This document shows positions 9,774-17,668 of a stretch of DNA of 64,000 nucleotides, piece after piece. A model generated the notes under the pieces. The model saw only the letters and a program-made list of their open reading frames with translations. It had not been told where the DNA came from and ran no database searches. The position numbers and the translations under genes were made by a program. Location of the stretch: assembly GCA_030144725.1 (NCBI GenBank), contig JASKMD010000021.1, positions 2,792,277 to 2,856,276 of the forward strand. The letters are read 5' to 3'. The first letter of the stretch is position 1, and every line of letters starts with the position of its first letter. This stretch comes from Haematococcus lacustris (taxonomy: Eukaryota; Chlorophyta; Chlorophyceae; Chlamydomonadales; Haematococcaceae).

Positions 9774-11250
9774 TGTCTTCTGTCAGCTAGCTGTCAGCTG
9801 ACAAGCGCGTTCTTGTACGATCAGGTATCGTTGTGTCAAGGTCCTGGTCAACTTCAGGGTCTGCACAGCTTGAATGAGGGGGTGTATGTCCGCACATTCT
9901 TATCTCACCCGTCCGAGGTGGGTCGGTCAAACTCAATCCTCCGAGGCCGCCGAATAACATCGCAGCCTGATGACACCTCGCTGAGGATGGTGCCACCTTT
10001 GAACGAGGCTGAGCCCCTCTTCCTTTTTTTTTTTCATTCCATTGCAATTCCTGCAAGTTTACCCGCGTCCGGGGAGGCTTGTGTGTATAGTTCGCTGGGC
10101 ATACTACCGTACTGCTGGCATACTCTTAATGCGTGGAAGATACTGCGTTGTGGTGGCTGGAGGGGGGGCGGGGGTGGAGGTCTATCAGTAGGGTACGCCC
10201 ATAGAATTCTAGGTGGCTCGGGTTCCTAGAAAAGCCTAGAATTCTAGGCAAGAGGGACCTAGAAAAAACCTAGAAAAAATGGCTCGAACACCTAGATTTC
10301 TAGGCTAGAAAATTTTAGACTTCTAGGCTGGCGGTCGCTCCCTATCTATCAGCCTTGGCAGCCATCACCAATGCCATTGCTGGCTTGTTAGACTTGCCGC
10401 AATCCTCAACCTTGGCAAGCTTACAGATCTTAGCGACATGAAAGAGTCGGCTCGCACGGAGAGTCTTGCTATAGAAGAACCCTTGCTCGGAAATCCGCTG
10501 TGGTGTGGTACAATGTGGTGGCATGGCGTGGCATGCTGTGGTGGTGGTGAGAGCGCTAGATAGCACGCCTAATGATGCGCATTTGTATACACTGCGTTGT
10601 TGCTTCCTGGCCTGTTTCTTTCAGCACTAAAGGGGTCAAACGCAGGGGGTCGCTGCAGAGCACATGGTGCCTCTCACTCAAACCTGGTCCTGGCCCCATG
10701 CCTCACCAAGGCAGCGCCTGTGTGAATGTATGTGTGCAGACTCCTTCCCTGCCTCTATCCTGGAGGCATCGTCTGCAGTCTCCCTCAGGCACCCTCAGGC
10801 ACTTGCAGCAGTGGCACCACTTGACCAGGGGCATGCGGATGGATGCTGCATCTAGCTGTCCTGGCTATCACCCCATCAGCAAGGAGGAGAGGCATATCAT
10901 GCCAATTGTAGGTGACAGTCCTGTCTCAGGCAAACGTGTAGGTATTGTCATGTCATGCCTTGCTGCTTGCTGAGATAGATAGCCTTCAAGGGAAACTAAA
11001 GGAGTTTCACCACGACCAGCCATCCCATCTCACAGGAGCACCGCAGCTCCTGTAGAAAGTCCAGCAGAGGGGGAAGCTAGGGGGAATCTGAACGAGGTCA
11101 GATGAGTGTGGCATGCCGCCCTCCCATAAAACATGCATGCCCATGTCACTACTCGCTGCTCAGACCAACAAAACTTATTCAACAAGGAACAACATGTCGG
11201 GCTGTGGATAATCTCACTCAGCTACTACAAGCATGTTGTAGCATCCTCGG
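9774..11250. other. Intergenic region between the mannanase and the TRIM element
   Basis: The first few hundred bases should contain the mannanase promoter. A run of ten T occurs at about 10025. A minus-strand frame of 74 codons (10342-10566) and a plus-strand frame (10572-10973) are open but show no motif, signal or splice support, and I do not call them genes. The palindrome-rich patch at 10203-10330 is listed separately. Confidence 0.35.
10203..10330. repeat. Cluster of palindromic CTAGAATTCTAG-type motifs
   Basis: About 130 bp is built of variants of cctaga(a)ttctagg and cctagaaa. It includes a perfect 16-bp palindrome GCCTAGAATTCTAGGC at 10234-10249 and partial copies at about 10202, 10225, 10260, 10294 and 10318. 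It is AT-richer than its surroundings. It may be a decayed inverted-repeat element or a cluster of protein-binding sites. The GAA/TTC steps resemble heat-shock elements, but their spacing is not regular enough to claim that. Confidence 0.5.
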
Positions 11251-11409
11251 TGTAGGGGATCAGTAGGGCTGATCCCCGTGTTTGAATAAGAGTGAGGATA
11301 GGGTTTAGTCAGCTACTTAGGTTACATTATGGGCTTTCCTCGGGACTCGAGTAGTGAACCAGCAGATATTAAGAATGTAAGAACCAATGCACCTCCGAGT
11401 CCCGTTACA
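11251..11409 (+). repeat. 5' LTR of the TRIM element
   Basis: 159 bp, TG...CA. Near its start it holds a perfect 9-bp stem, GGGGATCAG at 11255-11263 and CTGATCCCC at 11269-11277, with a 5-base loop. It differs from the right LTR at three sites (a/g near 11286, c/g and t/c near 11373-11380). Confidence 0.85.
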
Positions 11410-11849
11410 ATGATGCCTACTCAATCGGGAGGCAGCCGCTTTTCGGCCGCCTCCGCCAGAACCAGCTAGAACCAGCGTGCTTCTTGGCACGCTTCTCAAC
11501 GTATCCGTGTTGCTCAACACGCCTGGAGTTAACTACTCGTCGTCGAGACCTTTTTGTACTGCAAGCTCGTCGACTTGCACATCTCCTCTGCCTTCCGCGG
11601 CGTCCGTCTCAGCAAGCAGCCATCTGGAGCCAGCCTACGCCGCAATCCCTCCATTCTGCCGCAAGTTTTCGCATTTCACTGCCTCCGGAGCTGGAGCTCC
11701 TCTTCCTCGCTCTTGACCGCTCGCCCCATGTCCTTCCAAGCTCGAGAGCCTTCGAAGACTTCCCAAGTACAGCTTGCATAGTGCTCAGTGCTGAGGCAAG
11801 CCTTAGTCATTTTCTTGCCTCTTCCTTCTGCTTTGCAACAGCTCAGCAT

Positions 11850-12330
11850 CAGCTGCATGTAGGTGTTGCCCTCATGGCTAATTAGTTCGTTGTGCACATG
11901 TTTCTTCAGCAACTTCCCTGCCATGCCTTGCCATGTTTCCATACATGTGCAACATGAGCCTATACTCTTGTGCCAGCTGCATGTAGGTGTTTACCTCATG
12001 GCTGTCCTGCTCCTTGTACACGTGTCTCCTAGCCACCGACCTAGCCATCCCCTCACCTCCTTGTGATCCGTTTCCAGTTGCATGTAGGTGTTTACCTCAT
12101 GGCTGTCCTGCTCCTTGTACACGTGTCTCCTAGCCACCGACCTAGCCATCCCCTCACCTCCTTGTGATCCGTTTCCAGCTGCATGTAGGTGTTTACCTCA
12201 TGGCTGATTTCCTTGTGCACTCCGCACTTCCTATGTGCATTCCTTGTCACTCCCATGCGTGTGCCATGTGCCATGCATCAGTACTATTCCGTGTTGGCTA
12301 CATGTAGGTCCTAACCTCATGGTTAAAGGT
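11850..12330 (+). repeat. Tandem repeats inside the TRIM with a conserved GCATGTAGGTGTTTACCTCATGG block
   Basis: A block reading gctgcatgtaggtgtt, then tacctcatggct, recurs at about 11855, 11977, 12077, 12178 and (diverged, ctacatgtaggtcctaac) 12298, so the spacing is about 100-120 bp. The copies at 11977 and 12077 share their following 90 bp (tcctgctccttgtacacgtg and on) almost exactly, which shows a recent tandem duplication. The block itself is kept better than the spacers. Confidence 0.7.
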
Positions 12331-12425
12331 GTTCACACCACACCCCAACCTTTGCTTTCAGTTTGCATGGTTGAGTTGTGGGTAGGCAATGTCTGGGGGC
12401 CAGACATTCTTGTAGTGGGGGAGAA

Positions 12426-12584
12426 TGTAGGGGATCAGTAGGGCTGATCCCCGTGTTTGAGTAAGAGTGAGGATAGGGTTTAGTCAGCTACTTAGGTTAC
12501 ATTATGGGCTTTCCTCGGGACTCGAGTAGTGAACCAGGAGATATCAAGAATGTAAGAACCAATGCACCTCCGAGTCCCGTTACA
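12426..12584 (+). repeat. 3' LTR of the TRIM element
   Basis: 159 bp, about 98% identical to 11251-11409, preceded by a purine-rich tract and followed by the target duplicate CTCGG. The 9-bp stem-loop near the start is conserved. Confidence 0.85.
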
Positions 12585-12804
12585 CTCGGTCGCACCCTTG
12601 ATGAACACAAACCCCAAGTCGATGGCACGTTCCTGGGGCAAACCCCCTGACCACTGGGCACATCATCAAAACTAACAGCTTAACGCTTAAAAGGATATCA
12701 GCCCGTTGCACTAGCAAACACCAGTGAACTAGCTAAGAGCCCTAGAGTGCGCCATGGCTCCAGGGCTCGGGTAGGGATGGACCGCTCCACTAGGAAGCTC
12801 CATT

Positions 12805-13152
12805 CACTCCTAGAACGTAATCCCTGCGTCCGTCCCTGCGTGTTTCCAACCTTGTCCGATCGGTCTGAAATTTTAATAGAGGGTAGTTTGCAAAAAATAA
12901 AACATATTTTGCAAAGAAAAATATTTTGAAAAAATCAACAGCTGTTGCGCTGTGGCCCGCAACCTATCCCTGCACTCATCCCTGCACTCTAGCCACAGGG
13001 CTACAGCGCAGCCGCCTTTGATATTTTAAAAAATATTTTTCCTGAAAACTATGTTTTATATTCTGCAAACTACCATCTATCAAAATTTCAGCCCGATCGG
13101 ACAAGGTCGGTCAACACGCAGGGACGGACGCAGGGATTTATTTGTAGGAGTG
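12805..13152. mobile_element. Foldback MITE with about 145-bp inverted arms
   Basis: The left arm starts CACTCCTAG at 12805 and reads on through tccctgcgtccgtccctgcg, ccttgtccgatcgg, ctgaaattttaat, agtttgcaaa and ataaaacata. The right arm, reversed from 13152, repeats the same series with scattered substitutions. The arms meet in a core with the short repeat atccctgcac and a gctgcgctgt/acagcgcagc pair. The arms are AT-rich in their middle, unlike the host DNA. I see no coding capacity and no convincing target duplication. Confidence 0.75.
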
Positions 13153-13350
13153 TTGTGGCTACAGGTTTATTAATCGCTGCTGCTTTTGGCGATACCTGCA
13201 AGCACATAGGGCCACGACATATGCTTAGTGTGCGGGGCTATGTGCGGGGCTGTGTGCTGGGCTATGTGCGGGGCAACAATGCGCACGGCGTGTTGGACAA
13301 GAAGTGCGGGGCAACAAGGGCTTGTTGCTGCTTAAAGCAGCAGGGCTTAC

Positions 13351-13623
13351 CTTTCGGAGAGGCCTGGCCGTTTGCCATTCTACGGGGCCGTGTACCATTG
13401 TTTACTGCGCGGTCACGAATTAGCGCGTCGATCTGCGAACACAAGCACAAGCAATGGTTGCGGGGCTGCTATAGTAATCAGCTGCTATAGTGCGGGGCTG
13501 CTGCTTTGAGACGGTGCTTACCTTAACCCGCGGTTGCAGCTTGGGGCCCGAGCAGTAATCAGAGCAGGCCGCCACGCCTGCTCCAAATAAGATGGCAATC
13601 TGTGGCAAACGGAGCCTTTTCAT
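13351..13623 (-). CDS. First two exons of a small unrecognised gene
   Basis: Minus strand. Exon 1 is 13522-13623, starting at ATG 13623 (an in-frame ATG also at 13638). Exon 2 is 13351-13432. The donors AAG/GTAAGC and AAAG/GTAAGC and the acceptor TTCGCAG are good, and the intron phase is 0. The product begins MKRLRLPQIAILFGAGVAAC, a basic start followed by a hydrophobic stretch that could be a targeting or signal sequence, then reads PRVKIDALIRDRAVNNG. Later exons were not found. The foldback element at 12805-13152 follows 200 bp downstream and may sit in an intron or may have broken the gene. No family is recognised. Confidence 0.4.
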
Positions 13624-13850
13624 AGTGTCCGCTGTCACACTGTGCGCGGTCCTTTGACAGCCGTTGCATTTGCTGACGCGTCCTTAGCTGCTGGTTAGAC
13701 CTCAGCTGAGACCTCAGCGGAGTCATCAGCGGAGACAGCTTATAGTGCGGCGTAGCGGAGCGAGACAAATGGCGCACATACCCATTCAGGCTGCTGCTGC
13801 ATCACTCACTCAGGCAAATTAGTAACAGCATTTTTCAGAATCGCGGCTTG

Positions 13851-14350
13851 NNNNNNNNNNNNNNNNNNNNNNNNNNNNNNNNNNNNNNNNNNNNNNNNNN
13901 NNNNNNNNNNNNNNNNNNNNNNNNNNNNNNNNNNNNNNNNNNNNNNNNNNNNNNNNNNNNNNNNNNNNNNNNNNNNNNNNNNNNNNNNNNNNNNNNNNNN
14001 NNNNNNNNNNNNNNNNNNNNNNNNNNNNNNNNNNNNNNNNNNNNNNNNNNNNNNNNNNNNNNNNNNNNNNNNNNNNNNNNNNNNNNNNNNNNNNNNNNNN
14101 NNNNNNNNNNNNNNNNNNNNNNNNNNNNNNNNNNNNNNNNNNNNNNNNNNNNNNNNNNNNNNNNNNNNNNNNNNNNNNNNNNNNNNNNNNNNNNNNNNNN
14201 NNNNNNNNNNNNNNNNNNNNNNNNNNNNNNNNNNNNNNNNNNNNNNNNNNNNNNNNNNNNNNNNNNNNNNNNNNNNNNNNNNNNNNNNNNNNNNNNNNNN
14301 NNNNNNNNNNNNNNNNNNNNNNNNNNNNNNNNNNNNNNNNNNNNNNNNNN
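13851..14350. other. Assembly gap of 500 N
   Basis: Exactly 500 unknown bases, a conventional scaffold-join size, so the true distance is unknown. Any open frame spanning it is an artefact. Confidence 0.98.
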
Positions 14351-14960
14351 GAAGAGTGGGCTGGCATTGGTGGAGGCGCAGGTATGCAAGGGGCGGAGGA
14401 GGGGGTGGGGGGCAGAGCAGGGCAGGAGGGGGAGGTTGAGGTGCAGAGCAGGGCAGGAGGAGAGGGTGGGTTTGCAGAGGAGGGGACAGAGGAGGGCCGG
14501 GACAACAGGCTGCAGGACACCAAGCATTTTTACTAGCTGTGCACCGCAACCACTCATCAAGCCCCCCTCACCATAGCACAGCACACAGCCACCATCACCA
14601 TGTGCGCCCCCCCCACCCCCTCCCACCCAGCACAGCCCTAGCCTGGGAAACCATTACCAGTGCTCCTCCAGCCCCGCGCTGGTTCTAACGCGCTTCTCCT
14701 ACCGCGCTGCTCCTCCATCTGCTGCTCCTCCTGCACACGAGCACCCCTCGTCCCCCTCCTACACCTCCCCCTACTGTCCTCCCCACTCCTCCCCTCATTC
14801 CCTTCATCTGCTGGCCTGCGTGTGCTTGGGTGTGCTTGCACCCTGTGCTGTGCAATGCCTCCCTCACACATTGGATCAGCTGGCCTGTCCTGTATTAGCG
14901 GATGCCATGCAATGGTGTGCTCCCTCACACACTGCATGCTGCTGGCCTGCGTGTGCTGGC
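14351..14960. other. Region after the gap without a recognised gene
   Basis: GC-rich sequence with purine-rich tracts (gaggaggggg-type, 14380-14500) and C-rich tracts (14600-14660). The long frames into the gap come from the N run. No supported exon. Confidence 0.35.
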
Positions 14961-14971
14961 CTGGGCTGCAG

Positions 14972-15400
14972 GACCGGGTCTGAGCTGGCTGGGTATGAGG
15001 TGGAGCAGCTGGCGGTGCTGTGCTGGGGCCTGGGGTAACGTGGGAGTTGGGAGGTGCCTGCTGCCTGGCAGGCTGTGCTGGCAGACAAGGCGAGCAGCCA
15101 GCAGGTGAGGCAGCTTAGGGTGGCCTGCCTGCAAGAGGGCAGGAGGGGGGGCAGAAGGGGACCCACCCCTCTCCTCCTGGCCCGCCCCACTGGCCCTCAT
15201 GCCTACCCTTGCGCATGCTTCCTGTGTGTGGGTTTGGTGTCAACATGGCAATGTGCATGAGGGGTGCTACACACGCTGAGGTAGGCTTTGCATGTGGACA
15301 TCTCAAGTTGTGCGCTGCCCCCATGCTGCTGTGGCTGCTGTGGCTGCTGCTGCAGGGCTTGGCAGTGGAGGGGGATGTGCGCCGCCTGATGGAGCGCAGC
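14972..15400 (+). CDS. Possible exons of an unidentified plus-strand gene
   Basis: Three short segments have splice-like borders: 14972-15034 (after ctgcag, before GTAACG, reading SELAGYEVEQLAVLCWGL), 15072-15104 (after ggcag, before GTGAGG, reading AVLADKASSQQ) and 15356-15400 (after ctgcag, before GTGGTG, reading GLAVEGDVRRLMERS). A similar segment follows at about 15530-15590 (AVMDPTYYHHC). The first junction does not keep phase as drawn, and the start would lie in or before the N gap. The helical, Leu-rich look is not enough to assign a family. Confidence 0.25.
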
Positions 15401-15430
15401 GTGGTGGGCCCGGGTCGCCAGCCCTGTCCC

Positions 15431-15508
15431 TGATCTGATCTGAACTGATCTGAACTGATCTGATCTGATCTGATCTGATCTGATCTGACCTGACCTGATC
15501 TGATCTGT
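15431..15508 (+). repeat. CTGAT/CTGAC pentanucleotide microsatellite
   Basis: About 15 units of CTGAT, with CTGAA and CTGAC variants. The CTGAC variant is the unit of the much longer array at 56311-56840. Confidence 0.9.
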
Positions 15509-15799
15509 TGGGCAAGGGCCAAGGCCAAGGCAGTGATGGACCCCACCTACTACCACCACTGCTCCTTGGCCCCAACCACCAGGGGCTGCACAGCAGCAGG
15601 GGGTCCCCGGCAGCCAGGCCCTGCTAAGTGTTGGTGAATGGCACGTTACGGCAAGGGATGCCGAGGGCGACAAGGCCCGCGCCTTATCAGACTGATGCTC
15701 CCAGCTGAGTTGAGGCGGGGCAGCAGCTGGGTGCCCTCTGAAGAGCATGCATGGGTGAAGGTCTGCCAGGGCTAGTTCTGAGGCTCCTGGCTGCGCCTC

Positions 15800-16426
15800 C
15801 TTGCTGCATCTCCTACCTTACCTAGCAACACGCTCCATGGCAACACTAGGGAGTTGGAGGGCCACGGGCTGTGGCACATTGGACTATGACCATGGACCTT
15901 GACGTCAGGGGACTGAGGATTGATGCGGGAAGCGGCCTGACGCCCTATGATGAAATGTGTGGGGGGGAGTAGAGGTTAGGGTTTTGGCAATTCGGTATGG
16001 CCGTCGCAGCCGTCAGTAGCCATTGCTGCGGGCTTTTCTGGCTGACTGACTGAGCTCAAATCAGGCCATGCTGTTTGGACTGCCGCTTGATCTTGCCCCA
16101 TCTCCCAGCCGCTTGATCTTGCCCATCTCCCATCTCAGTCCCAGGGAAACCTATAACCCCTATCCTGGGGAGCCCATACACTTCTCCACCACAGGTTCAG
16201 GGAGTTTGTATGTTACGTGACCATGCTGAGTAAGGTTGCCTACGCCCTGATCTGTGACGGAGAACATTATTGCCGCTAACGCAACATGGTAGGTTCACGA
16301 CAGAGGTGATACTGTGCAGGTGACTGGTAATACTGTGCAGGTGTGGCCCTACGAGTGCTCGAGCCCTGCCCGATGCATGTTCTCGCTGACACACACCTGT
16401 AACTAACCCTTTGTTGGGGCAATTCG
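15800..16426. other. Intergenic region
   Basis: No exon, repeat or motif that I can support. A direct duplication of the phrase ccgcttgatcttgccc with catctccca occurs at about 16081-16130. Confidence 0.35.
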
Positions 16427-16649
16427 GGCCCTATTCGCGGTCGCGGTTTTATTGATAGTTTGAATTTATCGAGTATCTAGCGGTTGTCCGTTGGCAACGA
16501 ACTTCACGCTGGTGGTGGTGGCCGGTGCTTGCAGCAGCATATGCTTTTGCTACTGGGCGACTGGTACTGTGCGTTTGTTGTTGTGCGCTTGACACCTCGC
16601 GATGGTAGCGAATAGCCATTGCCTGCGCATTGCCTTGCACTGTGCGGTT

Positions 16650-16860
16650 TCCACTATGCCATTGCCACTGTGCGATAGCAGCATTTGCCTCTGTGCGATG
16701 GCATGAGTGCGATGGCCACAGCACGAGTATTACTACGCGATTGCCACTATGCCATTGCCACTATGCCATTGCCACTGTGCCATTGCGACTGTGCCATTGC
16801 CATCGTGCGGTTGCCATTGTGCTGTAGCAGCAAATTGCGATTGCCACTATGCGGATGTGG
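16650..16860 (+). repeat. Degenerate 15-bp tandem repeats (GCCATTGCCACTRTG)
   Basis: About 12 imperfect units of gccattgccactatg / gccattgcgactgtg / gcggttgccattgtg lie between the terminal repeats of the foldback element. Each unit carries a G or C change at the same few positions, which suggests slippage growth followed by drift. Confidence 0.75.
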
Positions 16861-17014
16861 GCAATGGGTTCTTGCGCTTGCTCTGGCGGTCCCGCCATAC
16901 AAACGCTGCCAAGACTTACGGCTCTAATGCAAGTGGGTGAGCGAAGTGGCTGACGACGACGGCTGACGCGGCGGATACTTCTCCTAACTACTCGAACTGC
17001 AAGGCAGTTGATGG

Positions 17015-17077
17015 GCAATAGTTCGTATTCATGAAAAAGGCCCTTTCGAAAGGGCGCTAATGAATACGAACTATTGC
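17015..17077. repeat. 63-nt near-perfect hairpin
   Basis: Outer arms GCAATAGTTCGTATTCAT (17015-17032) and its exact complement (17060-17077) enclose the perfect 16-bp palindrome GCCCTTTCGAAAGGGC (17040-17055). Weaker pairing (ggcagttg/caactgcc) extends the outer stem by about 12 bp on each side. Such a structure would be prone to cruciform extrusion or, if transcribed, to RNase III-type processing. Confidence 0.85.
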
Positions 17078-17275
17078 TCACCAACTGCCCAACAGACCTC
17101 GAAAAATGGCGTCCTTTCTCGCTATTTAGCACCGCGAAGGGCAAAGGAGTTGCTCTGCAATAGCGATGCGCGCTCACAAGCCCGAATGCCCCAGTCAGTG
17201 AGGCTGGCGGCCAAAAAGTGCAGCGGTTAGGGCAATAAATACGAATTTTTTATTGTTGCGACCGCGAATAGGGCC

Positions 17276-17668
17276 TCGTTGTAATACAATGTACAGCCGC
17301 ATGCGAGCGGTAGTCCCACACCGAACCAACCGCATACCGCGCTTCGCCTAGGATCGTTTTCAAATACTTCATTGCACATGGTGCGCTGGTCGGCCAGTTT
17401 ATCCATTAAGGGGATGAGCGTGAACAACGGTTCAGGGTAGGGCTCAAGGTGCCCACACCACACCGCGGAGCGGAGCACCCGACTCGCTTGCAGCTTCACA
17501 CAGCTTGCTGTAATATGGAAAAGCAGGAGGGATGTATGGATCAGATGCTGGGTCGACATGCAGAGAGCAACACAATCCACCGGCAATGCTTGCAGCTGCA
17601 ATCAGTTGTGCAGCCAGGATCAGTCCGCCTCCCACCCTCCACACCACATACTGGCTGGCACTGGGCAC
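17276..17668. other. Region upstream of the cyclophilin gene
   Basis: This probably holds the promoter and 5' UTR of the peptidyl-prolyl isomerase. A minus-strand frame of 124 codons (17227-17601) is open, overlaps the foldback arm, and has no recognised domain. I do not call it. Confidence 0.35.

Larger units (their letters stand above)
11251..12584. mobile_element. TRIM-like non-autonomous LTR retrotransposon
   Basis: Two direct repeats of 159 bp (11251-11409 and 12426-12584) start with TGTA and end with TACA. They differ at only three positions and are flanked by the perfect 5-bp target duplication CTCGG (11246-11250 and 12585-12589). A polypurine tract (gtgggggagaa, about 12415-12425) lies directly before the right repeat, as expected for an LTR element read on the plus strand. 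The 1,016-bp interior has no gag or pol homology. Its longest frame (11484-11885) has no recognised domain. Total length is 1,334 bp, in the size range of terminal-repeat retrotransposons in miniature. Mobilisation would need an autonomous partner elsewhere in the genome. Confidence 0.85.
16427..17275. mobile_element. Foldback-type element with terminal inverted repeats
   Basis: A perfect 18-bp inverted repeat (GGCCCTATTCGCGGTCGC at 16427-16444, its complement at 17258-17275) continues inward as weaker AT-rich similarity (ttttattgat...gaattta). Inside are a block of 15-bp tandem repeats (16650-16860) and a long hairpin (17015-17077). No coding gene is seen within it, and target duplications were not found. 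It is likely a non-autonomous DNA element. Confidence 0.6.

Noticed and set aside
11410..12330. CRISPR-like array in the TRIM interior
   Set aside because: Spacing is regular but the spacers are themselves duplicated and the host is eukaryotic; tandem duplication explains it.
12589..12804. Part of the TRIM or a solo LTR
   Set aside because: It lies outside the target duplication and shows no similarity to the LTRs.
13806..14626. Frames of 230-260 codons across 13851-14350
   Set aside because: Most of their length is N.
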